From Trichodesmium sp. MAG_R02 (GTDB taxonomy: Bacteria; Cyanobacteriota; Cyanobacteriia; Cyanobacteriales; Microcoleaceae): a stretch of 46,984 bases of DNA. The notes beneath the pieces were generated by a model. The model made no database searches. It saw nothing but the letters and a program-made list of their open reading frames with translations, and had not been told where the DNA came from. The stretch covers positions 1 to 46,984 of the forward strand of contig JAKQYE010000013.1 of assembly GCA_023356605.1 (NCBI GenBank), written 5' to 3'. A program made the position numbers and the translations under genes. Positions 21,150-29,197 of this stretch are shown here, one piece after another; positions within the stretch are counted from its first letter, which is position 1, and each line of letters begins with the position of its first letter.

Positions 21150-21460
21150 AAAATTATAACATAACCTGTGAAAAAAATCAACTAAAAATCAGTTCACAAG
21201 AAATATATAGTAACTTTAATTTAGATTGAGACAAGTATTTCTTGCTATAAATAAGTTTCAGCAGAAAAAATTTTCCAATATAATTTGAAATGACTATATT
21301 AGTCGCGGGTAGGCAATCCGAGACAGAAAACGGACAGGTCGGCCAGCATAAGACTACTGTCAAAGTAGCAGCAGCCTGTGAGATGTCAACCCGTCGAGGG
21401 GCTACGGCTCGGTAGGAACCTCCGTGCCTTTAGGCCAGGGAGGATGTCAATTTTAAGATG
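21150..21460 (+). mobile_element. IS605-type deletion derivative with tnpB tail
   Basis: The last codons of a tnpB (ILVAGRQSETENGQVGQHKT, then ACEMSTRRGATAR and stop) are followed by the right-end hairpin GTGCCTTTAGGC and GGGAGGATGTCAA. The tail starts at the same point (CACAAGAAATATATTAG) as the truncated copy at 4.4-4.6 kb. A family 2 element sits inside it. Confidence 0.7.
21206..21298. repeat. Family 2 MITE-like element, copy e, with TA target duplication
   Basis: Element body 21208-21296 between TA (21206-21207) and TA (21297-21298). The unoccupied homologous sequence AAGAAATATATTAGTCGCGG is present at about 4520-4540 (minus strand), and with one change at about 12067-12086, so the insertion can be read to the base. 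Confidence 0.92.
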
Positions 21461-22346
21461 TCACAAATAGTTGTCAACTTTAAATGTTAAATCCCACATT
21501 CCCCAGCTCTTGATATATCTTTATGTATATTTATATTCTCAATAAGTAAATATTGACGAGTTACAACAAAATTAAAATCTATGTTTTTCAACTAATATAA
21601 TCATGTCATTATTATCTAATAATTAAAGATTTTTAGATAATAAATTTAACATTTTGTAACCTTCTTTGAATATATATTAAACGTAATATCAATCCGAAAA
21701 AACTCATTTAAGTAATTGACAATTTCATTTCGGTTTGTGAGAAATTGAGGAGTAGGAAAGTTGCATGGAACATCTCTATGAAGTTTTGATTGTGACGTGA
21801 GGTTATCTATCTCAAAAGTACTTTAAATTGCTATATGAAAAGGCAGGCAAAATTTCTACCTGCAAAAGTCAAGCGATCGCGAAGTAATCGTGAGTTAATA
21901 GAATCAGAATTTTTTCTCAAACAGTCTCAAGCTAAGATATCTCAATTATCTAAAAGTTTGAGACGTAAACAAAAACCATAAAAGTGGAAGACTAGAGCAT
22001 TTAAGGGATGGAAAAAGCAGCAAGCCAAAATGTAGCTCCCATAGACAAGATTGGATGGTAGTACATTATAATAGTCGTGTATTGTTATTATTTTCCTCAA
22101 GAACAACAGTAGTGGAAAACTTTCATTATTATGATATTGTATCGTCATTTTTTGGAGGGATAGGAATAGAAAAAAAGGCGTATAACTGAAGAGTAAGTAT
22201 ATCAAGACTTACATAAAGACAATAATTGTAGTAGTATAAATATCTGAAATAATCATCAAAAAATTCATCATATATAATGGTACTGGGCAGGTTCTGTATA
22301 TAATTTACTTTTAATTGAAAATTGATAAAATTATTCCTGAATAAAA
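21461..22346. other. Spacer upstream of the receptor/tubulin cluster
   Basis: About 890 A+T-rich bases. The promoter of the downstream cluster should be here. One very basic short frame is noted separately (21835-21981). Otherwise nothing is recognised. Confidence 0.35.
21835..21981 (+). CDS. Possible small basic protein, 48 residues
   Basis: ATG frame beginning MKRQAKFLPAKVKRSRSNRE and ending SKSLRRKQKP, very rich in Lys/Arg. Sensible-looking residues continue past the stop (KWKTRAFKGWKKQQAKM), so it may be a broken longer gene. No Shine-Dalgarno and no recognised family; it may be chance. Confidence 0.2.
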   Translation: MKRQAKFLPAKVKRSRSNRELIESEFFLKQSQAKISQLSKSLRRKQKP

Positions 22347-23273
22347 ATGACCAATACTCCTGAAAGACCTCAACCTTGGGTTTGTAAAGGGACCTGTAGC
22401 TCTCCCCACGAAGAAATAGAAAATTGGGGAGATAAATGTAGTTACCCTGGTTGTTCAAACGTTCGCAATGGTAATGGACCTTCTGGTCCTCCTGTCAATA
22501 GGAAAAAAATACTAATTGGTGGAGGAGCAGTTATTGTATTTGCACTAGGAGCAGTATTGCTAATTAAATCTGTTACCGGGGATAATCCTGCAAGTAATCA
22601 AGCAAGTAATCAACCAAGTAATCCTCCAAGTAATCAAGCAAGTAATCAACCAAGTAATCCTCCAAGTAATCCTCCAAGCAATCCTCTAAGTAATCAACCA
22701 AGTAATCCTCCAAGTAATCCTCCAAGTAATCAACCTCCCTCAGATCTAAGTAGTGGGGAAGAGGTTTTCCTAGGAAGAGGTACTTCTAACACAGATCGAG
22801 ATCGTGGTGTGGAAGCCTTTAGGGCAGGAAATTATGGAGATGCTATTAAATTTTTTAACAAAGCAATCTATAATGACAGAAAAGATCCAGAAGTGCAAAT
22901 TTTCCTAAACAATGCTAAAGCTCGCCTGAATGGTAATCCTATTCTACTTGCTACTGTAGTGCCGATAGACAATAGAGAAGGTGCTGCCAGAGAAATGTTA
23001 CGAGGAGTGGCAGATGCACAAACTCAATTCAATGATGTTGGAGGAGTAGGGAACAGGTTAGTAGAAATAGTTATTGCTAACGATAGCAACGATGAACAAC
23101 AAGCTACTACCATCGCTCAAAAGCTCGCAAGTAATCAAAATATTTTAGGAGTAGTTGGACACAACTCAAGTGGTCCAACTAAGAGCGCCTTGCCTGAATA
23201 TGAGAAAGCTGATTTAGCGTTAATTTCGCCCACAAGCACCAGTACATCAATATCTAGTCCTGTTTTTTTTTAG
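22347..23273 (+). CDS. Membrane-anchored receptor, N-terminal part (zinc ribbon, TM, PBP-like)
   Basis: In order: four cysteines spaced like a zinc ribbon (Cys13, 17, 31, 36); one transmembrane helix (about residues 53-74, ILIGGGAVIVFALGAVLLI); a Ser-Asn-Pro/Gln linker of twelve 4-residue repeats; a TPR-like unit (AFRAGNYGDAIKFFNKAI); and the first half of a type 1 periplasmic-binding fold like that of branched-chain amino acid receptors (LATVVPIDNREGAAREMLRG, ILGVVGHNSSGPT). So the ribbon would be in the cytoplasm and the binding domain outside. The frame stops at 23273 in a run of nine T; one T fewer joins it to the next entry. First gene of a cluster with vWA and tubulin-like genes. Confidence 0.75.
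   Translation: MTNTPERPQPWVCKGTCSSPHEEIENWGDKCSYPGCSNVRNGNGPSGPPVNRKKILIGGGAVIVFALGAVLLIKSVTGDNPASNQASNQPSNPPSNQASNQPSNPPSNPPSNPLSNQPSNPPSNPPSNQPPSDLSSGEEVFLGRGTSNTDRDRGVEAFRAGNYGDAIKFFNKAIYNDRKDPEVQIFLNNAKARLNGNPILLATVVPIDNREGAAREMLRGVADAQTQFNDVGGVGNRLVEIVIANDSNDEQQATTIAQKLASNQNILGVVGHNSSGPTKSALPEYEKADLALISPTSTSTSISSPVFF
22590..22733 (+). repeat. Twelve 12-bp tandem repeats (SN[PQ] linker)
   Basis: Twelve in-frame units of about CAAGTAATC plus three bases, coding ASNQ, PSNP, PSNQ or LSNQ. They make a flexible extracytoplasmic linker between the TM helix and the folded domains. The copy number could vary by slippage without shifting the frame. Confidence 0.9.
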
Positions 23274-23307
23274 AACTACTCCCTCAGATACAAGTGCTGG
23301 GAAAAAA

Positions 23308-24009
23308 TTGGCAGATTATACTTATAACAACAAATGGAATAATCGGTTTATCGATAATATAGCTATTTTCTACAATCCTAGTAGTCCATATAGTAAAAGC
23401 CTTGAGAAAGCTTTTTCTACCCACTTTAAGCAATTGGGAGGAAAAGTTTTTGCTTCTATTGATATCAGCAGTCCTAACTTCAATCCTCAAAGACAAATAA
23501 GTGAGATTAGGGGTAAAGTAGAAGCGATCGCCTTATTCCCTAATACTAATCTTATATCTGTAGCGATGGGCATTATAAAAGCTAATACGGAAGTTACTGG
23601 CAAGAAATTCCTAATGGTAGGTGGAGATGCTCTATACACTGGAGAGACAATTTTTAATGGAGGTGTAGCTGCCAACAATTTAGTTCTTGCTGTACCTTGG
23701 TTTTCTGGTGGCCAAGATTATGCTATACAAGCACAAAAGCGCTGGCAAGGCACAGTAAATTGGCGTACAGCTACTAGTTTTGATGCTACATTAGCTTTAG
23801 TTAATGCACTATCAACAAATCCTACCCGCCAATCAGTTATACAAAACTTAAAATCTACCAATCTCCCATCTAGCCAAACTTCTGGTAATCCAATTAAGTT
23901 TACTATACAAGGAGAAGTAAAGTTAGAACCTATAATTGTTCGTATAGCAAAAGGAGTTGCCAAACGCCCTGGTGGTTCAGACTATGGCTTTGAGTTAATT
24001 AGCAAGTAG
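23308..24009 (+). CDS. Receptor, C-terminal part of the PBP-like domain
   Basis: This frame continues the periplasmic-binding domain of the gene at 22347: correcting one T gives SSPVFFRTTPSDTSAGKKLA, exactly the strand-loop of a Peripla_BP_6 domain. It continues with NIAIFYNPSSPYSKSLEKAF, AIALFPNTNLISVAMGI and FDATLALVNALS and ends normally. No good start exists for it alone (the first start-like codon is TTG at 23308, without a ribosome site). Either the gene is a frameshifted pseudogene, the T run is miscounted, or it is expressed by slippage. Confidence 0.75.
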   Translation: MADYTYNNKWNNRFIDNIAIFYNPSSPYSKSLEKAFSTHFKQLGGKVFASIDISSPNFNPQRQISEIRGKVEAIALFPNTNLISVAMGIIKANTEVTGKKFLMVGGDALYTGETIFNGGVAANNLVLAVPWFSGGQDYAIQAQKRWQGTVNWRTATSFDATLALVNALSTNPTRQSVIQNLKSTNLPSSQTSGNPIKFTIQGEVKLEPIIVRIAKGVAKRPGGSDYGFELISK

Positions 24010-24044
24010 GTTTATCAGTTGAAATTATTATTCTATTTTAAACT

Positions 24045-24695
24045 ATGGATTCGAATACACTCCAACGACCTTGGCATTATGCCTTATTTCAGATACCAGC
24101 CTTACTTACTGCAATATTTTTTGTCCTTGCTGTGCTAACTTCTAATTTAGGCTGGTTTCCTCCCAACGTATCTGTACAGATGATGCTCGACCTCAGTGGC
24201 AGTACCTATCAAAACGGTAATTTTCAAGGTGCAGGCACTATTATGGCTGCAGAAATAGAAGCAGTTAAAGATTATGCTCGACAAAATGCTAATTCAGGCA
24301 AAGCGAACCTACTATCATTATCAGGTTTTGCTGATCAAGTAATCCCAATTACAAAAAAATTTTCTAGTAATCCTACAGAAATTGAACAAGCAATAGATCA
24401 AGTTGTGCAACCAAGTATTGAACAGCAAATAGGTGGGGGTACTAATCTGGATTTAGCAGTAGAAAATGGACTAAAATCTTTAAATACTCAGAAACAACAA
24501 TTTAAGGAAATGTTGGTTTTTACAGATGGCGAAATTAATTTAAAACCCTGGTTGGCGGCTCGTGTTAAACTAAGTGGTGTACGCTTAAACTTTTTAGTTG
24601 TTGATAAACCAGTATCTAATAGTTTAGCTCAAGTAGCAGGATTGACAGGTGGAGTAGCTTTACCAGCATTCGTGAAAACCAACATAGAAGTTTGA
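24045..24695 (+). CDS. vWA-domain membrane protein
   Basis: 216 residues: an N-terminal transmembrane helix (about 14-37, LFQIPALLTAIFFVLAVL), then a von Willebrand A domain with a complete metal-binding MIDAS: DLSGS (residues 49-53), the Thr of GGGTNL, and the Asp of VFTDGE. vWA domains bind protein partners through a metal ion, often inside membrane complexes. Its stop overlaps the next gene's ATG (TGATG), which suggests translational coupling. It starts 35 bases after the receptor gene. Its C-terminus, just after the last strand of the vWA fold, coincides with the point where the tubulin-like protein is cut short, so a deletion may have trimmed both. Confidence 0.8.
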   Translation: MDSNTLQRPWHYALFQIPALLTAIFFVLAVLTSNLGWFPPNVSVQMMLDLSGSTYQNGNFQGAGTIMAAEIEAVKDYARQNANSGKANLLSLSGFADQVIPITKKFSSNPTEIEQAIDQVVQPSIEQQIGGGTNLDLAVENGLKSLNTQKQQFKEMLVFTDGEINLKPWLAARVKLSGVRLNFLVVDKPVSNSLAQVAGLTGGVALPAFVKTNIEV

Positions 24696-25714
24696 TGAGC
24701 GATCGCTACGGCTTAGATGTCAAAAATCAACTGAATATTTTTGTGATCTGTTCTATTGCAGGTGGTACAGGTAGTGGGATGTTGATTGATTTGGGTTATT
24801 GCCTAAAAAGTTGGTTTGCGGGAGAACCATTAAAAACCACCGCAGTGATTTCTACCCCTGATGCTTTTGGAAATGTTGATGTTAACAATCTAGTTAATCG
24901 TAATGGCTATGCAGCTCTTATGGAGCTTAACTATTATTGTGACCAAGATACCAATTTTAGTGTTCGTTACCAACAAAATGAAGGATCGCGAGTTGAATCA
25001 AAAGCTCCTCCCTATGATTTTATATATTTGGTGGGCACAACTAATGAGTATGGAGTAAATATCAAGCTCAATGATGTACGGGAGATGATGGCTCAACAGA
25101 TATTCTTAGATTTAGTTTCAGATTTTTCTCCATATAAACGCTCTATCCGTGATAATATTAGTCGTCAAGCTACGGGGCAAAACGATAAGCCACCACGAGG
25201 CAGGAGTTATCCACGGAATTGTATGAGTTTTGGGTTAGCAACTATTGAAGTTCCAATTTATCATATTCGTAGTTGTTTAGCTTCTTACTTAGCAACAGAT
25301 TTGTGTCAATGGTGGCAAAATGATCAAGTACCATTGCCAGTGGAACCACAGACCATGGTTGATGCAGAGTTACGAAATCTGAATTTGTCAAATAATGAAC
25401 TTCGAAAAACAATTTTGCGGGCTCAAGATAAACCTTATCCTTATAATGCTGTGGTTGTTCAATGGGTTAGTAGTATGCGCCAAGAAATTATCAGTGAAAA
25501 TCAGCTTCAATGTACTGCTCAAGGTATCAACTTTTTTTCTCGAGAAAAAGGGAAGATTCTAAATTTTGTTAAGGACTATCTTCAGCCTAAAGTTGATGAG
25601 TACAAAGCTAACCATTTCCGGGATGAAAGCCCTGATACTAGAAACCATGGGGATTATTTATTGGTGATGTATGACCACCGCAATGAATTAATTCAAACTG
25701 CTACAGATAGATGA
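24695..25714 (+). CDS. Tubulin/FtsZ-like protein, first part (N-terminus missing)
   Basis: Residues 22-29 are AGGTGSGM, the GTP-phosphate-binding (T4) signature of tubulins and FtsZ, within IFVICSIAGGTGSGMLIDLGY. The flanking sequence fits the large FtsZ-like proteins of the Tubulin_2 type rather than cell-division FtsZ. Those carry about 100 or more residues before this motif; here only about 20 remain and then the vWA gene begins, so the first half of the nucleotide-binding domain is missing. The ATG at 24695 overlaps the vWA stop. A TGA at 25712-25714 stops the frame, but the same frame continues open to 27493. Confidence 0.75.
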   Translation: MSDRYGLDVKNQLNIFVICSIAGGTGSGMLIDLGYCLKSWFAGEPLKTTAVISTPDAFGNVDVNNLVNRNGYAALMELNYYCDQDTNFSVRYQQNEGSRVESKAPPYDFIYLVGTTNEYGVNIKLNDVREMMAQQIFLDLVSDFSPYKRSIRDNISRQATGQNDKPPRGRSYPRNCMSFGLATIEVPIYHIRSCLASYLATDLCQWWQNDQVPLPVEPQTMVDAELRNLNLSNNELRKTILRAQDKPYPYNAVVVQWVSSMRQEIISENQLQCTAQGINFFSREKGKILNFVKDYLQPKVDEYKANHFRDESPDTRNHGDYLLVMYDHRNELIQTATDR

Positions 25715-25786
25715 CAAGAACAGATTTATACAGATCTACGCGATCGCTCTTTAGGGCCTAAATTTCTGGGAGTCAAGTTAGATTTA

Positions 25787-27493
25787 ATGGAGCGAGTATT
25801 TGAGCGTGATATTCAACAAATGGAACGGGAAGCGGAAAAAACTTGGTCAAAGGTAGAAACAGGGGCATGGAAGCAATATGATGAAGCTTTATCCCGCTTG
25901 GATGAATTAAGTCGTCGCTGGGGATTAACTAAACAATCTCAAATGAATCAAGAATGTAATGCAACTTTAGAAAATTTAGAAAAGGCATTAAATACAATTT
26001 TAGAGCGCAAATCAAGGGTAATAGCAGTCGAAGTTTTGCGCCACCTGAAGGAATTTATTGAGCAATTAAAGAGTCAGTTAAATAAATGGCAGATGCGTGT
26101 TGCTAGATCACGGGCAAATTTTCAAGAGCGTGCTAATAAGGAAGCTAATCAAGCAGATGCTTTGAATATAGTTGGGATAAAAATGTTTAGCAGGGAAGAT
26201 TTGAATCAACTCTATGATAATTTTCTAGCTAATATTGTCAATAGCAACGAAGGAAATATTATCAATGCTGAGGCCAAAGGAAAAGAACAACTGTGTGAAC
26301 AATTAACATCCCAAATTCTCTCAAAAAGTAGTCCTTTATGGGAAGGATCCCGCCAAGCCAGACAAGAATTTCGATTGTTGGATCTTGAGAAAATTAGTGA
26401 GATTCAATATCCAGATTTTGAGAAAGAAGTTTATGAAGTGGCCTACAATTCAATTCTGGATGCACCTAAAAATACGAAGCTATATACAGATATGGATGTG
26501 TGTCAACAATTTTTGCGAGAGTTTCCTCAAACTGTCAACCAAAGAAGTCAAATCGAACAATTATTTGATCAGTCTAAACCTTTAATTCAACTTGATAAAA
26601 ATATTCCCCAAAATTCAGGTTTTAATTATATTCCTTTTGCTAAGGCAGGATTATTAGGAGGAGATAATCCTACGGAAGATTCTGCTATTAAGCTATCAGC
26701 AATTTTAAAACAATATTTTACTGGAGAAAACGCGGTCGCTCCCCTAACAACAAGAGAACGACACAAAATTTTATCAGTTCATGAAATCGGTGGTTTTTCT
26801 TTACGTTGTTTGTTAGGTATTAAAAAGATGCGACAAGCATACCAGAAATGGCGAGGTGAACGAGTAATAGCAGAAAGGAAAAAGTTGAGGGGACAACAGG
26901 CAGATATACCTTCTTCAGTTCATATCCAAAAGGATTTAGTATTCTGGGATTTTATTCCTCCTGATCCTACAGTAGAAGGATTAGTTGTGATAATGCGTGC
27001 ATTGGAAATGTTAAGGGAAGAAGAGAATCAAAATACTAAACAGTTTGCTATTTGCTATTCAGCAGAAGTTAGAGGAGAAAAGGAAAAGATTACTTTAGCT
27101 GCCAATTGGGAAGATACAGTGCAGGTCTTACAACTACCTGACTGTCGTAACGATAAAAAAGCACTAGAAGGCCAACTAGAAGAATTATTGGATCAAGCAC
27201 AAACACCGGAAGCAAAACAAAAAATCCGAAAGAAGTTAGATTCATACTTGGAGCAACGACTGCAAGATTTCCGCAAGCAAGGTGGGGATGATAATCCCCG
27301 GTATTTAAGGGAAAAAGATATTATTCGTGATTTTATTAACAAGAATAAGTTAGGAGAATTTCTGGAAAAAAATGAAATACAAGTTGCTCCGACACCAGTA
27401 TCAGAGTTTACACCTAAGTTTTGTCATCGTTGTGGAGCAAAGTTGTCTCCAGGAACTCGTTTTTGTACAAGTTGTGGTGCTCAGATTAGGTAG
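25787..27493 (+). CDS. Tubulin-like protein, second part with C-terminal zinc ribbon
   Basis: In frame with the preceding entry: reading through the TGA gives TATDR-stop-QEQIYTDLRDRS and on without break. The 568 residues are mostly long charged helices (MERVFERDIQQMEREAEKTW; coiled-coil-like around residues 1-130 and 440-520) and end in a zinc ribbon, FCHRCGAKLSPGTRFCTSCG, with paired CxxC. The ribbon echoes the Cys-rich N-terminus of the receptor two genes upstream. If started alone it would use the ATG at 25787, which has no clear ribosome site. I read the two parts as one gene of about 930 codons with one nonsense codon. Confidence 0.75.
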   Translation: MERVFERDIQQMEREAEKTWSKVETGAWKQYDEALSRLDELSRRWGLTKQSQMNQECNATLENLEKALNTILERKSRVIAVEVLRHLKEFIEQLKSQLNKWQMRVARSRANFQERANKEANQADALNIVGIKMFSREDLNQLYDNFLANIVNSNEGNIINAEAKGKEQLCEQLTSQILSKSSPLWEGSRQARQEFRLLDLEKISEIQYPDFEKEVYEVAYNSILDAPKNTKLYTDMDVCQQFLREFPQTVNQRSQIEQLFDQSKPLIQLDKNIPQNSGFNYIPFAKAGLLGGDNPTEDSAIKLSAILKQYFTGENAVAPLTTRERHKILSVHEIGGFSLRCLLGIKKMRQAYQKWRGERVIAERKKLRGQQADIPSSVHIQKDLVFWDFIPPDPTVEGLVVIMRALEMLREEENQNTKQFAICYSAEVRGEKEKITLAANWEDTVQVLQLPDCRNDKKALEGQLEELLDQAQTPEAKQKIRKKLDSYLEQRLQDFRKQGGDDNPRYLREKDIIRDFINKNKLGEFLEKNEIQVAPTPVSEFTPKFCHRCGAKLSPGTRFCTSCGAQIR

Positions 27494-27701
27494 TCAAATG
27501 TTTGTTACACTCTCTTAGGTAGGAGACCTAACTCTAATACAAATTTTATCAACTTAGGTTACACTACTGACTATTAACAGTAAATGTCAAATAGTTTCCT
27601 AGTGTGGGATAGCTAATTAGATAATTCTACTTCCAAGGAGCGATATAGCTGTCGCACTTACTCCGCCAATGTCAACCCCGATCTTTGTTAAGATTATTAT
27701 A

Positions 27702-27795
27702 TATAGTTATTTGATTTAAGAATGAAACACTTTTTCGCATAAATTTTTTTCATAGCAAAAAAACTTGTCTCAATCTCAAGTTAAACGACCATATA
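27702..27795. repeat. Family 2 MITE-like element, copy f
   Basis: TATAGTTATTTGATTTAAG, then GAATGAAACACTTTTTC and CTTGTCTCAATCTCAAG, ending GACCATATA. Diverged, but the layout is the same as the other copies. Confidence 0.75.
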
Positions 27796-27950
27796 GCAAC
27801 CTACCCTGGTATGTTTGCATAATACAAGCTACTACTAATGTAATATATAAGAAAGTATCGTTAATAGTAGCAGAAATTAGTACTATATTTAAAGATAATA
27901 GTAATATGTAAAAAGGTTTAATAGCCTAGAAACCAGATATTCCTTGAATT

Positions 27951-28073
27951 AGCGTTCCCGGAATGCCCATTGGTAGTCCTGGGATGGAAATGGGCGATCG
28001 CAAACAATCTTTTGATATATTTACCTTTGAAAAAGATGGTCAGACTAGAGTTTTTAATTCCTATAAATTCTAG
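27951..28073 (+). pseudogene. C-terminal fragment of a DUF411 metal-binding protein
   Basis: The 40-codon frame reads SVPGMPIGSPGMEMGDR followed by FDIFTFEKDGQTRVFNSYKF and a stop. VPGMPxGSPGME is the hallmark end of DUF411 proteins, small periplasmic proteins thought to bind copper or other metals. The N-terminal part, with the Cys motif, is not found upstream, so this is a remnant. Confidence 0.7.
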
Positions 28074-28396
28074 AATAGGAAGTAGGGAATAGGGAATAGG
28101 GAGAAGTCATTGATAATTTTTCGATAGTAATTGATTTTATTTTTTATTTTTGGAGAGGTCTAATAGAATAAATTATATCAATATTTGATCCAGCTATAAT
28201 GTAGGGAATTTCTAGTCAAGTTCCTTACTTTATGACTAATTTAACTCTATATAGCAGTCCGCCCATAGGTTGCGACACTTCAATAAGTAAATAAAACTTT
28301 TAAAACTCTTATCTATCCTCTATTCCCTGTTCCATGTTCCCTAAAAAGCAGCGAAATTTTTGCCACGAATAAAATAGGATTGCTATAGATTCAAGT

Positions 28397-28954
28397 CTAA
28401 TTTTTGCTTTGATTAACCTGTTGTAAAACATAATTGTAAACAGGTTTAATTCCTCGAAAATATTCGGCTTCATCAGCATTATTTGACACAAAAAATAAAG
28501 TCAAACATTTTGTTACTTTTCCCTCAGATTTTAAATTATCATTACCCACAAAAACTTTCACTGGATGATCAGAAAATTTCTCGTTTGTCAATTCAGCTAT
28601 TTGATTAAAACTATTAAATAAGTGTTGATATTCTTCCTGATCGCGGGGCATAACTGCTACATATCTCTGTCTCATCCCTACATCTTCTGTAGAGAAATGA
28701 CCTTGACAACTGGAATAGGTTATACAATTGAATTTCAGAATTAGGGCAATAGTTAAATCTCTAATTCCCTCTTCAATTGACCGTTTAAAATAACGATGAT
28801 ATTTAGTAAAAATTGGCGAATCACAACAGGTAGCAGTTCCGTCACTATTAATATTGCCCTTAGGACTGTTTTTAAATACGTCAAATTCTGTCACCTCAAC
28901 AAATCTATCTTCCCAAGAATCAACAAAGGATTTTAAATCACTAAATTCAGTCAT
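28397..28954 (-). CDS. Uncharacterised protein with CQGH motif
   Basis: 185 residues with no recognised family. It begins with an acidic, aromatic N-terminus, then KYHRYFKRSIEEGIRDLT, then TYSSCQGHFSTED near residues 80-92 and RQRYVAVMPRDQEEYQHL. The SSCxGH string, two Cys at residues 43-44 (ATCCDSP) and the His/Cys content suggest a metal site, but nothing proves it. It has an ATG start, is alone on its strand, and the spacer upstream (28955-29197) is the divergent promoter region with the ABC pseudogene. Confidence 0.7.
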   Translation of the reverse strand: MTEFSDLKSFVDSWEDRFVEVTEFDVFKNSPKGNINSDGTATCCDSPIFTKYHRYFKRSIEEGIRDLTIALILKFNCITYSSCQGHFSTEDVGMRQRYVAVMPRDQEEYQHLFNSFNQIAELTNEKFSDHPVKVFVGNDNLKSEGKVTKCLTLFFVSNNADEAEYFRGIKPVYNYVLQQVNQSKN

Positions 28955-29197
28955 AATTTTAAATATTTTTTTAATGTAAAAACAATAGTTAACTAGATAA
29001 TTATATAGTATGTGTAGCTGAATTCAGAAGGTGCAAATTTAGAATTCAGAAGGGGGAGATAGTCAAATTCTTACTGTGACTAAACTTGATAGAAGCGATA
29101 ATTTATGCCCTAGCAATGGGGACTACTATCAACAGGAGATAGCTGATTTATTCTGGCTAATTGAAAAATTAAAAAATATTCATGTTAAATATAGAAA

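Larger units (their letters stand above)
27494..28396. other. Spacer with a family 2 element and a DUF411 remnant
   Basis: No intact gene. A repeat lies at 27702-27795 and a gene fragment at 27951-28073. A short direct repeat GGAAGTAGGGAATAGGGAATAGGG lies near 28077-28101. The 28.2-28.4 part is downstream of the minus-strand gene ending at 28397. Confidence 0.45.

Noticed and set aside
22129..22458. 109-codon minus-strand frame rich in Tyr, Phe and Leu
   Set aside because: It overlaps the start of the receptor gene on the other strand, and its composition is that of A+T-rich spacer.
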